This document shows, one piece after another, positions 1-10,401 of a stretch of 64,000 nt of DNA. How positions within the stretch are numbered: the first letter of the stretch is position 1; every line of letters begins with the position of its first letter. The notes below the pieces were generated by a model that had not been told where the DNA came from, ran no database searches, and saw nothing but the letters and a program-made list of their open reading frames with translations. Origin of the DNA: Buchananella sp. 14KM1171 (lineage in GTDB: Bacteria > Actinomycetota > Actinomycetes > Actinomycetales > Actinomycetaceae); NCBI RefSeq assembly GCF_041380365.1, contig NZ_CP159981.1, positions 1,054,001 to 1,118,000 of the forward strand, read 5' to 3'. Both the position numbers and the translations under genes were made by a program.

Positions 1-104
1 GTTTGACTGGTCGACTCGACGTTTGGGGATGAATCTCGACGTTTTGAGGGGTCCAAACGTCGAGTTTGGGTAACAAACGTCGAGCTGACCAGGCAAACGT
101 CGAG
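1..104. repeat. Palindromic half-site array A (20-bp step)
   Basis: Ten-base half-sites lie at 15-24 and 35-44 (CTCGACGTTT) and at 55-64, 75-84 and 95-104 (AAACGTCGAG, the reverse complement). Every step is exactly 20 bp. Bases 1-4 are GTTT, just what the end of a further copy at -5 to 4 would give, so the array is probably 3+3 and cut by the window edge. The ten-base spacers are not conserved. Function unknown; the geometry suggests protein binding on one face of the helix. Confidence 0.85.
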
Positions 105-320
105 CGGAGAATCCAACCTGGCTTGCGCCACTTTAGTGTCCTAGGAGGGTGAGTAGCTCTTGGGCGTGGGACATCAGGACTGCCCCCCAAATCACCACCA
201 TTTGCACGAATCAGGTCAGGCATGAGGAAGCGCGCAGCGTGGGGTGCGTCCCGATATCTCGCCTAGTCCTGCGCTGCCTTCCCACCGCCTTGCCTCACCT
301 GCCTTGCTAAACCGGTCGAC
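105..320. other. Intergenic stretch without recognised gene
   Basis: Between arrays A and B1 I see no open frame with a ribosome site and no clear hairpin. It holds only unremarkable sequence that is less G+C-rich than the neighbouring genes. Confidence 0.5.
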
Positions 321-390
321 CTAGACCTTGTGCAGCCGACCTAGACCTTAGAGCGCTACGCAAGGTCTAGGTGGAGTGCATAAGGTCTAG
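321..390. repeat. Palindromic half-site array B, copy 1
   Basis: CTAGACCTT occurs at 321-329 and 341-349, followed by its reverse complement AAGGTCTAG at 362-370 and 382-390. The step is 20 bp within each arm. The spacers of the two arms also match at about 7 of 10 positions, so the whole unit could fold as one long hairpin. A second copy with the same layout and similar right flank (GGCCGTAC then TTGAA) is at 49461-49530. It forms the 3' end of the truncated transposase frame next to it. Confidence 0.85.
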
Positions 391-943
391 GCCGTACAAA
401 GTTGAAATAATGTGGTCGGTCGACCATGTCGGGAGCGGGTAGAGGCTCTAGGAGGGCTTGCCGGGCCGTTTTCTTCTCTTGGTCGCACCACTGCCAAGCA
501 ATGACATGCTTGCCGGTGTAAGCCACAAGGAGACACCAGCCTTGGAAGTAGGTGGCGTCCAGCATGATCACCGGGTGGACTTCACCAGTTGGGGCGGGCT
601 GCGGGATCTCAATGTTCCAGCACCAGGCCGTCTGGGCCCGAAAGGAACGTCCCGTCCCGCCCGTTGAGTACTGAGGAACCGGCCCTAAGAGCCATGCCGC
701 GAACGCCTCTGCCTGGGCGCGTCTGGTGATGTCTGGCCGGTGCTGAACGCTCGATCCGCCGCAGGTCTTGCACCGCCACCTAGTCTTGCCCGTGCTGGTC
801 TGGCCATTCCTGACCATCTTCGCTTCACATACACCACAACACGGCGAATTCCTAGTAACGCTCACCGAACATGCTCTCAAAGCATGTTCAACCAGACTCT
901 CACCTACTCCCCCAAAGGAAAAGAGCCCCTCGCGTACACACAT
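356..943 (-). pseudogene. Truncated IS1249-like (IS256 family) transposase
   Basis: The frame encodes the N-terminal half of an IS1249-type transposase: a zinc-ribbon with CCGVCEAKMVRNG and RWRCKTCGGSS, then a stretch ending near LDATYFQGWCLLVAYTGKHVIAWQWCD that resembles the start of the DDE catalytic core with its first Asp. It stops at 195 residues, about half the family length. The last 20 or so residues are encoded by repeat array B1, so the catalytic C-terminus has been replaced by that element. No intact second half is nearby. It is very probably inactive. The true start is uncertain because the residues before the first Cys pair are not family-like. Confidence 0.7.
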
Positions 944-984
944 TCCTGCCGCTAACCCCCTGGGGAGCTGCCCCAGGGCGTGTT

Positions 985-1050
985 CTCACCCAGCACCAAG
1001 TTTTGTCTGCCCTTGCGGAGCTCGCCGCCCGAGACGCCCCTCGCTCGACG
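985..1050. repeat. IS-end-like repeat, copy 1
   Basis: The sequence CACCAAGTTTTGTC followed by GCCC, TTGCG, CGCCCGAG and TCGCTCGA reappears with small gaps at about 60878-60941. Here it lies directly upstream of the transposase fragment, so it may be the terminal part of that insertion sequence. No coding function is seen in 944-1205. Confidence 0.45.
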
Positions 1051-1205
1051 CCATCGACACACCAACACCCCGGAATGGGAATATCTCCATTAGCCCCGTT
1101 ACTGGGCGCGGCCCAGCGCACATGAGCAAGCTCCACGTTGCGCATGAGAAGGTTATTCCCGAGGTGGAGGCAGCTAGGATTCTTGCTCGCACTACCCTGT
1201 TTCCC

Positions 1206-1682
1206 ATGCCTCTTGTTGTTGCAGCTGCGGTGGTGGCCCCTGACCGGGTGTTGCGCGCCCAGGACATTCGGCTTCTGGCCGCCCAGCGTTCGTATCCGGC
1301 TCACTTGGCTGGCCAGTGGGAGTTACCAGGCGGGAAGGTGGAGGCAGGCGAGTCTCCGGAGCAGGCTCTTCACCGCGAGCTGCAAGAGGAGCTGGGCATC
1401 GCGGTCGAGCTGGGCCCAGAGGTGGTTTTCGCCCCGGCCCCGCAAGAGGGCTGGCCGATTCTGGACGGCCTGCGCATGAGGGTGTGGCTTGCCTATCTGA
1501 CCGGTCGAAACTTGCCGCAGCCGGGCGAGGCGCACAACTCTGTGCGCTGGGTGAACAGCACCGCGAGCGCCCAGTTGGCCTGGCTGCCCACCAACGCCCC
1601 TATTGCCGAGGCGTGCTTTGAGGCTGCGCGCGTCGCGACGATCGGCGCCTCACCCACCGCGCTGGCCCGTCACGGCGCCTGA
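1206..1682 (+). CDS. Nudix hydrolase (MutT-like)
   Basis: A single Nudix domain with the signature from GGKVEAGESPEQA through REL to QEELGI near residues 41-63, which supplies the Mg-binding Glu residues. Enzymes of this type hydrolyse nucleoside diphosphate derivatives; many actinobacterial relatives sanitise 8-oxo-dGTP, but the substrate cannot be read from sequence. The length of 158 residues with an ATG at 1206 (MPLVVAAAVV) fits the family. The frame is open further upstream and an ATG at 1122 would add 28 residues. Neither has a strong ribosome site. The gene stands alone before the TetR gene. Confidence 0.8.
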   Translation: MPLVVAAAVVAPDRVLRAQDIRLLAAQRSYPAHLAGQWELPGGKVEAGESPEQALHRELQEELGIAVELGPEVVFAPAPQEGWPILDGLRMRVWLAYLTGRNLPQPGEAHNSVRWVNSTASAQLAWLPTNAPIAEACFEAARVATIGASPTALARHGA

Positions 1683-1774
1683 ACCCGCCCGCCTCATGGC
1701 GAAGCCACCCGCCACCCCTTGGCGATTAATACGACACTTTTGCGCTTGACGTCACCATCTGCCAGACTGCGCCT

Positions 1775-2479
1775 ATGCCCAAGATCATCGGCTCCACCCT
1801 GGCGGAACACCGCGCCCGCACTCGCGACAAGCTGTTCGCGGCCCTGGCGACGTTGCTAGAGCAGCGCGGCTTCGATTCCATCACCCTGGCCGAAATCGCC
1901 ACGGAGGCGGGTGTGGGCCGCACGGCGGTCTACAACCACTTCAAGGACAAGGACTCCCTGTTGCTGGGCTTCATTGCCCACGAGACCACGGCCTACGTTG
2001 CCCGCTTGCGTCAGGCCCTGACCGGGGTGGAGGACCCGATCAATCAGTTGCGCATCTACGTGCAGCAGCAGCTGAACCTGCGTTCGGCCTATCACCTGGC
2101 CCCGGGCCCGGATCTGCGTCACGTCGTTGACCCTTCTACTTATCGGCGTCTGGCAGAGCATGGTCACGAGGTGGAGACCATCCTGCGCGACATCCTGGTT
2201 CGCGCCGCCCGCGCCGGTTTGATTCCGCCGCCCGACCTGGACACGCTGGTGCCCCTGGTTAACTCCACGCTGGCCGCCCGGCCCTCTGCGGCGCCTTCGC
2301 AGCGCACGCGCTTCGTGGTGGGTTGCCTGCTGTTCGTGATGCGGGCGGTGGGCGTGGAGACGGCCCGCGCGGAGAGCGTGGTGCGTTCCCACCTGCAGGA
2401 GATCGCGGCCTTGGCGGCCCAGGGTGCTGGTTCCACCGACGTTCCCGCCAGCCGCTGCCCCGTGCACCACACCGCCTGA
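1775..2479 (+). CDS. TetR/AcrR-family transcriptional regulator
   Basis: 234 residues. The N-terminal helix-turn-helix reads TLAEIATEAGVGRTAVYNHFKDKDSLLLGF at about residues 40-69, typical of TetR repressors that bind DNA as dimers and respond to a small ligand through the C-terminal domain. The C-terminal domain is not diagnostic. TTGACG at 1747-1752 could be a -35 box. No obvious effector gene is divergent; the next gene, aroD, is convergent, so the target is unknown. Confidence 0.85.
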   Translation: MPKIIGSTLAEHRARTRDKLFAALATLLEQRGFDSITLAEIATEAGVGRTAVYNHFKDKDSLLLGFIAHETTAYVARLRQALTGVEDPINQLRIYVQQQLNLRSAYHLAPGPDLRHVVDPSTYRRLAEHGHEVETILRDILVRAARAGLIPPPDLDTLVPLVNSTLAARPSAAPSQRTRFVVGCLLFVMRAVGVETARAESVVRSHLQEIAALAAQGAGSTDVPASRCPVHHTA

Positions 2480-2482
2480 GCG

Positions 2483-2501
2483 GCCGGCTTCACCGGCTTT
2501 T
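2483..2501 (+). terminator. Terminator after TetR gene
   Basis: GCCGG, loop CTTCA, CCGGC, then TTTT, four bases after the regulator's stop codon. Short stem but well placed. Confidence 0.5.
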
Positions 2502-2549
2502 ACCCGGCACCCCGCTGGGGACACCGCCTTTTCTACCCGCCTGCCAGGT

Positions 2550-2565
2550 GGACGACGCTGCCGCC
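2550..2565 (+). repeat. Dispersed 16-mer GGMCGACGYTGCCGCC
   Basis: Exact copy in the spacer between the convergent TetR and aroD genes; see the dedicated finding for the full set. Confidence 0.7.
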
Positions 2566-2574
2566 CGGCCTCCC

Positions 2575-3315
2575 TTATCGCGCGGCCTGCGCGTTCAAAG
2601 CCGCCACGACCTGGCCCACCGGCACCTGGCCGGGAGCGCTGGGCTTGTCCGCGCACGCGAAGGTGGCGCAGGAGCCCAGGCTGGCGGGCTCCAGGCGGCC
2701 CTGGCGCCCCAGCTCGCCCATGGCGATGACGATGGCGGGTTTGGCGTCGGCGCGGCTGGCGTAGCGCCGCGCCGACGCGCCCAGCCTGGAGACGTCCGCT
2801 TCCTGGGCGGGCATGACGGCTATCTTCACCACGTCGCCGCGCTGGTGGAGTTCGCTGAGCGTCCGGTCCAGCTGGTCGTCCGCCGGCACGGTCTGGAAGT
2901 TGTGGCTGGAGGCGATCACCGCGCAGCCCGCGCGCGCAGCCACCTGCCGCAGTCGCGCCGCCGTCTCCGGCCCCCGCGAGCCCTCGAAGTCCACGGCCTC
3001 GCAGCACTCGGCCAGGCGCAGCACGGCCCCGGCGTAGGTGGAGTCGTCCACCTCGGCCTCTCCCCCCTCCCGCGTGGTGCGGATGGTGGCGAGCACCGGC
3101 AGGCCGGCGGCCGCGCGGTAGGCGGCAGCACGCTCGGCCCAGGCGGCAGCGTCGTCCAACCAGGTGGGGTCGGTGTCCAGGCGCCACTCCAGCAGGTGGG
3201 CGCCGCTCCCGCGCAGCGCGGCGGCCTGAGCCAGGCACTGCGCGTGGTCGCCCTGCAGGGGCACGATCACCAGGGGAAAGGACTGGGCGTCACTAAACAG
3301 GGGCGCGGGTAACAC
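2575..3315 (-). CDS. aroD: Type I 3-dehydroquinate dehydratase
   Basis: Shikimate-pathway enzyme converting 3-dehydroquinate to 3-dehydroshikimate through a Schiff base. Visible landmarks are EWRLD near residue 43 (substrate Glu and Arg), ASSHNF near residue 136 with the catalytic His, and VKIAVMP near residue 164 with the Schiff-base Lys. 246 residues is usual for the type I class. The start is a GTG at 3315 with only a weak ribosome site. The gene is monocistronic and convergent with the TetR gene. It contains one copy of the dispersed 16-mer. Confidence 0.92.
   Translation of the reverse strand: MLPAPLFSDAQSFPLVIVPLQGDHAQCLAQAAALRGSGAHLLEWRLDTDPTWLDDAAAWAERAAAYRAAAGLPVLATIRTTREGGEAEVDDSTYAGAVLRLAECCEAVDFEGSRGPETAARLRQVAARAGCAVIASSHNFQTVPADDQLDRTLSELHQRGDVVKIAVMPAQEADVSRLGASARRYASRADAKPAIVIAMGELGRQGRLEPASLGSCATFACADKPSAPGQVPVGQVVAALNAQAAR
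3142..3157 (-). repeat. Dispersed 16-mer, copy inside aroD
   Basis: Exact match on the minus strand, in sense with aroD, where it encodes Asp-Asp-Ala-Ala-Ala using the uncommon codon GCT. Confidence 0.7.
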
Positions 3316-3388
3316 TCAACCAGTCTATTGCCCAAATCTGTTTGCGTACCTAGCTAAAATCTTGCTGGACGTTCGTGTAGGAGGGAAA

Positions 3389-4522
3389 TTGGCGCAGAAC
3401 TCTCAGCTGCTGCAACTGGCCCAGGACCCGGCCACCCCGCTGCAGACACTCCAGCAACTGGCGCAAAACTATCCCGGGCTGCGCTCGGCTATTGCCCTGA
3501 ACCCCTCCACCTACCCGGCGTTGCTGGAGTGGCTGCGAGACCTGCACGACCCCGCCGTTGACGCCGCCCTGGCCCAGCGCGCCCAGTACCTCGCCGCAGG
3601 TTACGGCGCTTCCCCGGGGAGCTGGTCGGGCACCCCCGCGCAGGCCACCCCCGCGCAGGCCGCCGCCACCCAGGCCGGCCCCTACGCCGGCGGCGCGGCC
3701 GGCCCGGTTCCAGCCGGTAGCCCCTACGGTCAGCCCGGCCCCACGCTGCCCTCCTCCCAGACCGCCCAGACCGCCGTGTTCCCCGCCCCGACCGGCGCGG
3801 GCGCCTTCCCTGCCGCCTCAGCTGTCTTCCCCACTCAGGGCGCTCAGGGCGGCGCGGTTGCCTCCGCCAGCCCCTTCGCCCCCGTGGGCGCGGCCGCTGC
3901 CCGCCAGGGCGACCCGCTTGGCGGCGCGGGCACGGACACGGAGGACGAGGACACGCGCGGCGCCGGCGCCCTGCCCTGGGTGATCGGAACGCTGGCGCTG
4001 ATCCTGGTGGGCGTCATCATCTATATGGCCTTCACCCTGTTCGGGCCGGCCAACCGGAACGTGGACCACAAGCCCGGCGCCCAGGCCACCCCCTCCGCCC
4101 CGGCCGCGCCCGCCACCCCGCAGGAGAGCGAGGCGCCTAGCACCAGTCCCACCCCCACGCCCTCCGACGCGGGCCGCCCGGTACCGGCCGATGCCCTGGA
4201 CCTGCCCGCCTTCTACTCCCCCTCCGGCAACATCGGCTGCTCCCTGGAGGCCGACCAGGCCTGGTGCGTCTTGTACAAGCACAACCAAACCACCTCCGCC
4301 GGCTGCACCCCGGAGCAGGCCGTGGTGGTCACCATCGACAACGAGGGCCGCATTTCTGAGGAGTGCTCCGGCGCCGACGGCGAGCTGCCCACCCTCGAGT
4401 ACGGCCAAACCGCCGCGAACCAGCACTTCGCGTGCACCTCCAGCGAGTCCGGCATGGAGTGCTGGCACAGGGCCACCGGGCGCGGCTTTAAGCTCTCCCG
4501 CGAGGCCATCGTCAAGGACTAG
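3389..4522 (+). CDS. Variant leucine-rich repeat protein with membrane anchor and Cys-containing C-domain
   Basis: The TTG start at 3389 follows AGGAGGG at 3379-3385. Residues 1-65 form a helical variant leucine-rich repeat of a type common in Actinomyces proteins (LAQDPATPLQTLQQLAQ, ALNPSTYPALLEWL). A Pro/Ala/Gln-rich linker leads to one membrane helix, WVIGTLALILVGVIIYMAF, near residue 205. After a second linker comes an extracytoplasmic domain of about 110 residues: FYSPSGNIGCSL, WCVLYK, ACTSSESGMECWH. The same domain closes the proteins at 4695 and 6102; it resembles the actinobacterial DUF6636 family, but that name is from memory. Function unknown. Confidence 0.8.
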   Translation: MAQNSQLLQLAQDPATPLQTLQQLAQNYPGLRSAIALNPSTYPALLEWLRDLHDPAVDAALAQRAQYLAAGYGASPGSWSGTPAQATPAQAAATQAGPYAGGAAGPVPAGSPYGQPGPTLPSSQTAQTAVFPAPTGAGAFPAASAVFPTQGAQGGAVASASPFAPVGAAAARQGDPLGGAGTDTEDEDTRGAGALPWVIGTLALILVGVIIYMAFTLFGPANRNVDHKPGAQATPSAPAAPATPQESEAPSTSPTPTPSDAGRPVPADALDLPAFYSPSGNIGCSLEADQAWCVLYKHNQTTSAGCTPEQAVVVTIDNEGRISEECSGADGELPTLEYGQTAANQHFACTSSESGMECWHRATGRGFKLSREAIVKD

Positions 4523-4694
4523 GTCCAGCCGCATCCCGTTTCCGGGCCGCCCATTTGCGCCCCTAGTCCCGCCCGGCTGCGTAGGCTGGGTCTATAGGCG
4601 GGCCCTTGGGTGGCTCGTGTTGGCGCCACCCGTTTCACGCGCCCGGGGCAGCGCGTTCGGGCCTGCGTATTGCCCCGGTGGGGAGGGCAGAGCC

Positions 4695-5546
4695 GTGACG
4701 AACAACCAGTGGGGAACCCAGCCGATGCCGCCGGGCCCGCTGCCGCCCACTCCGCCGCCCATGCAGCCCGGCTCCATGCCGCCGACGGTGCAGCCTCCCC
4801 CGATGCAGCCGTTGAGCGGTCAGCGCCCGCCGCGCGCCACCCCCTGGTCGCGCGTGTACGCGATCGTGGCGGCCGTGTGCGGCGTCGCGCTGGTGGCCGT
4901 GGCGGCCTTCTTCATCGGCCGGGGGACGGACGACGCTGCCGCCCCCACCGCGCCCACTACTGCGGCCAACGTGCAGGGCACAGCCCTGGCCACGCAGACG
5001 CCCTCCCAGTCGGTGCGCCCATCCGCTTCCCCGCTACTGAGTAAGGTCTCTCCGAGCTCTGCTGCCACTCCTTCAGCGCAGGCCATTCAAACCGCGCAGG
5101 CTGCCCCTCCCCCGCCGGCGCCGCCAGCGCCAGCCCCACCACCCGCTCCAGAGCCGCCGCCGGGTCCCCCTGTCCCCGAAGGGCCCGCCTTCCCCCCTCC
5201 AGAGGACGCGGTCTTTGGCGAGTACTTTTCCTTCGTCACCCCCTCGGGCTCGGTGCTTTGCCGCGGCTCGGTCCATTCGTTGGATTGCGCCACAGAGGTT
5301 TGGAACTTTGTTCCGCCCATCCAGTGCGACCCCGGGGCAGTTTTCATCATGAGCATGGACGGGACTAACGCAATCCAGTACACGTGTAACTTCAGCGATG
5401 GCGGCTTGGTGGATACGGCTCCGGCTGGCTCCGCGTTCACTACCGGGGTGTACGCGTGCGTAATTGACTACGACGGGGCCAACTGCTGGCACATGACTAC
5501 TGGAAACGGCTTTTATCTGAGCGCGGATCTCCAGTACGCCTACTGA
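4695..5546 (+). CDS. Proline-rich membrane-anchored protein with Cys-containing C-domain
   Basis: GTG start at 4695 behind GGGAGG. A 45-residue Pro/Met-rich cytoplasmic tail precedes one membrane helix (VYAIVAAVCGVALVAVAAFF). A long Ala/Pro linker then carries the C-terminal domain: FSFVTPSGSVLCRG, LDCATEVW, YACVIDYDGANCWHMTTGNGFYLS. The Cys spacing and the ending C-W-H-x-x-T-G-x-G-F match the preceding gene and, less closely, the gene at 6102. It looks like a paralogue from local duplication, on the same strand as its neighbour and trxA. Role unknown. Confidence 0.8.
   Translation: MTNNQWGTQPMPPGPLPPTPPPMQPGSMPPTVQPPPMQPLSGQRPPRATPWSRVYAIVAAVCGVALVAVAAFFIGRGTDDAAAPTAPTTAANVQGTALATQTPSQSVRPSASPLLSKVSPSSAATPSAQAIQTAQAAPPPPAPPAPAPPPAPEPPPGPPVPEGPAFPPPEDAVFGEYFSFVTPSGSVLCRGSVHSLDCATEVWNFVPPIQCDPGAVFIMSMDGTNAIQYTCNFSDGGLVDTAPAGSAFTTGVYACVIDYDGANCWHMTTGNGFYLSADLQYAY
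4928..4943 (+). repeat. Dispersed 16-mer, copy in proline-rich protein gene
   Basis: Exact match, in sense, encoding Asp-Asp-Ala-Ala-Ala just after the membrane helix. Confidence 0.7.
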
Positions 5547-5661
5547 ATTCCTGCGCCCGGAAGCGAGTTAGGCCACCTTTAGATCTTGCGGGAATAGAAG
5601 AGTGGAGCCATCCGTTAGGTTGGAGTGGAGAGCATTGAACCGCAACCGGAATGGAGTAAAC

Positions 5662-6039
5662 GTGGCCACCATCGACCTGACCGCCGAGTCCTTCGCCCAG
5701 ACCATCGAGAACAATGACATCGTTCTGCTTGACTTCTGGGCCGAGTGGTGCGGTCCGTGCCGCCAGTTCGGCCCGGTCTACTCCAAGGTTTCCGAGGACT
5801 TCCCGGAGGTTGTCTTCGCCAAGGTTGACACCGAGGCTCAGCCACAGCTTGCAGCCGAGTTCGGCATCACCTCCATCCCGACCATCATGGCTTTCCGCGA
5901 GAAGGTGCTGATCTTCGCCCAGCCGGGTGCGCTGCGCGAGGCTCAGCTGCGTGAGCTCATTGGCAAGATCATGGAGCTGGACATGGAGGCGGTCCGCAAG
6001 GAGATCGCAGAGGCCGAGGCCAAGGAGAACGAGGGCTGA
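5662..6039 (+). CDS. trxA: Thioredoxin
   Basis: Small redox protein that reduces cytoplasmic disulfides. It has the active site WAEWCGPC near residue 30 and the cis-proline TSIPT near residue 74 in a standard thioredoxin fold of 125 residues. The GTG start at 5662 has GGAG at 5653-5656; the frame is open upstream but without a better start. The acidic helical tail after residue 105 is slightly longer than usual. It sits between the Cys-domain membrane proteins, which could be fortuitous or could reflect a disulfide-related role. Confidence 0.92.
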   Translation: MATIDLTAESFAQTIENNDIVLLDFWAEWCGPCRQFGPVYSKVSEDFPEVVFAKVDTEAQPQLAAEFGITSIPTIMAFREKVLIFAQPGALREAQLRELIGKIMELDMEAVRKEIAEAEAKENEG

Positions 6040-6054
6040 GTTAGCTTTCGGACA

Positions 6055-6094
6055 ACGGTTGGGGCGGGGAAGTCATTTTCCCCGCCCCAACCGT
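6055..6094. terminator. Bidirectional terminator
   Basis: Perfect 17-bp stem (6055-6071 with 6078-6094) and a six-base loop between the convergent trxA and the gene ending at 6102. Confidence 0.85.
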
Positions 6095-6101
6095 CTTCCG
6101 T

Positions 6102-6812
6102 TTAGAACTTGGTGATCCCGTCCCGGTTCATCAGGAATCCGTTTGCGAGCCGGTTGTTCCAGCACACGACGCCAGCTTCCTGGGAGAGGCAGGTGAGGTT
6201 GCCCGTGCAAGCGGACATGCCATACGCCAGGACCTCGGTGTCGAGCCCGGGGTTACCCATGATGCAGGACTCCCGCATAGCGCCGCTGTCCGCAGATAGT
6301 TCGATCATGTGGTAGGAGTTCTCGCACGGCATGGGCGGGGTGTAGTTGCGCTGCAGGATGCCGCAGTTGACCACGTCAGGGCTCATCTCGCAGTAGATGT
6401 TGTGAGTGGGTGAGAAGAAGGCGTAACGGTCCTTCCACATCACGCCTCCGGGCGCGGGCCTAGCCCCGTCAGCTTCCTTATCGGGGATGCCAGGCACCCC
6501 CGTGGCCGGCGGGGGCGGAAGCGGCGCGGGGCTAAGCGCTCCGCTGGTTGGTTCACCGGAAGGCTCACTGCTTGGCTCAGCAGGTTCCGTTGGGAGAGCA
6601 GATGAGCTTTCGCTTGGCTGCTCGCTGGCAGTGGCTGGTGGGGTGGTTGTTTCGCTTGGGGAGGTCCCGTTGGAGGGGGTGGCTCCGGCCCCGGCTGGCT
6701 GGTCCTTGCTGGAGAACACGCCAGTCATGGCAAGAACAGCTATCACGATGGCAATCACGGCAGCTACGAGGGCCAGGATCGAAACATACGCGACCTTGCG
6801 GTTGGCGTTCAC
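6102..6812 (-). CDS. Membrane-anchored Cys-domain protein (third paralogue)
   Basis: 236 residues. A short N-terminal tail MNANRKVAY precedes one membrane helix (VSILALVAAVIAIVIAVLAM), followed by a Ser/Thr/Pro/Glu linker of about 90 residues. The C-terminal domain is FFSPTHNIYCEM, VNCGIL, CENSYHMIE, SACTGNLTC, VVCWNNRLANGFLM. The N-I-x-C-x-M and V-x-C-W-x-x-x-x-x-x-G-F landmarks relate it to the products of 3389-4522 and 4695-5546. The C-terminal domain lies outside the cell if the helix inserts N-in. Function unknown. Confidence 0.75.
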   Translation of the reverse strand: MNANRKVAYVSILALVAAVIAIVIAVLAMTGVFSSKDQPAGAGATPSNGTSPSETTTPPATASEQPSESSSALPTEPAEPSSEPSGEPTSGALSPAPLPPPPATGVPGIPDKEADGARPAPGGVMWKDRYAFFSPTHNIYCEMSPDVVNCGILQRNYTPPMPCENSYHMIELSADSGAMRESCIMGNPGLDTEVLAYGMSACTGNLTCLSQEAGVVCWNNRLANGFLMNRDGITKF

Positions 6813-6994
6813 GGCATAGCTCCTTCCTTGTGCCGCGCAGCCAGCCCAGTGCTGGACGCGAACAACCGTCCAAGCACTTCAGGTGAGCTGCGTCTCTTTC
6901 GGTACTCATAAGTATGGTAAATCGCTTGACCTTTTTGGCGGGAACAGACCTAGCAAACTAACGCACTCCACTGATTTCAGCCCGGCGAACGAAA

Positions 6995-7026
6995 GGGGCA
7001 CGGTGGATGAATCTCCACCGTGCCCC
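6995..7026 (-). terminator. Terminator after asd
   Basis: 13-bp perfect stem GGGGCACGGTGGA with its complement, loop TGAATC, followed on the minus strand by TTTCG. Confidence 0.8.
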
Positions 7027-7046
7027 CGCTGCTTTGCAGCTTGGAA

Positions 7047-9412
<2,366 letters not shown>

Positions 9413-9478
9413 GTTGCTCCTCTTGGTCATTTCCGCTGCGGCCTGCGGGGCCGGGCGGAAGCGGGCTAGGGGCGTCGC

Positions 9479-9506
9479 GCGCGGGCGGCTCATTTCCCGC
9501 CCGCGC
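9479..9506 (-). terminator. Hairpin between recR and lysC
   Basis: 10-bp G+C-only stem with loop CTCATTT, 67 bases before the lysC start. There is no U-tract in the leftward direction, so it may instead be a leader structure. Confidence 0.35.
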
Positions 9507-9648
9507 AACGCTTTGTCGATTCTTGCACGAACCCAAAGCGTCTCTTTTGTCGCCTTGGTCGCATTATTGGCGCTCGGGCGTGGTTTTTGCCCGGCCGGGC
9601 GGGGCGTCGTCCCCCCGAAGTGTGTTCAATTCACGGGCGACGTTCTCA

Positions 9649-10269
9649 CTATTCGGTCGCCGGGGTGGGGTTTCCGCCCACCAGGCGGCGCCCCTCGAAG
9701 GCGCGGCCCAGGGTGACCTCGTCTGCGTACTCCAGGTCGCCGCCCACGGGCAGGCCGGAGGCCAGGCGGGAGACGGGCACCTCCAGCGTGCGCAGGGTGC
9801 GCACCAGGAAGGCGGCGGTGGCCTCGCCCTCGATGTTGGGGTCGGTGGCGATGATGACCTCTTGCACGTCGCCCTCCCCCACGCGCTGCAGCAGCTCGCG
9901 CACGCGCAGCTGGGCCGGACCGATGCCGTTGAGCGGGTCGATCGCCCCGCCGAGCACGTGGTAGCGGCCCCGGAACTCGCGGGTGCGTTCGATGGCAACG
10001 ACGTCCTTGGGCTCCTCCACCACGCACAGCACCTGGTCGTTGCGACGCGGGTCCAGGCAGATGGCGCAGTGCTCGCCCTCGGCGATATTGCCGCAGGTGA
10101 CGCAGAAGCGCACGCGCGCCTTGACCTCGGTCAACGCGCGCGCCAGGCGTTCCACGTCCGTGGCCTCGCTGGCCAGGATGTGGAAGGCGATGCGCTGGGC
10201 GCTCTTGGGGCCGATGCCGGGCAGTCTGCCCAGTTCGTCGATGAGGTCCTGTACGGCACCGTCGTACAC
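9649..10269 (-). CDS. recR: Recombination mediator RecR
   Basis: Works with RecO (and RecF) to load RecA at gaps. Helix-hairpin-helix [14 protein letters not shown] near residue 15, a four-Cys zinc finger [16 protein letters not shown] near residue 57, and a Toprim domain beginning [12 protein letters not shown] place the start at GTG 10269 ([14 protein letters not shown]), with AGGAG five bases upstream, rather than the GTG two codons earlier that overlaps this ribosome site. 206 residues, downstream of dnaX as in many bacteria. Confidence 0.95.
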   Translation of the reverse strand: MYDGAVQDLIDELGRLPGIGPKSAQRIAFHILASEATDVERLARALTEVKARVRFCVTCGNIAEGEHCAICLDPRRNDQVLCVVEEPKDVVAIERTREFRGRYHVLGGAIDPLNGIGPAQLRVRELLQRVGEGDVQEVIIATDPNIEGEATAAFLVRTLRTLEVPVSRLASGLPVGGDLEYADEVTLGRAFEGRRLVGGNPTPATE

Positions 10270-10401
10270 CGTCACTCCTTTTCTCGCGGCGGGTGGCTGC
10301 TGCCAGTTGGTGGTCTGCTAGGTAGGGGCGGGCGGGTCAGCGCGCGCCGGGGGTGCTGCGGGGGTGTCCCTCCCGGCTGGCGGGAGGGGCGGGCGCGTTT
10401 G

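Noticed and set aside
1-104. Array A as a CRISPR array
   Set aside because: Sites are only 10 bp with 10-bp spacers and change orientation; no cas genes in the window.
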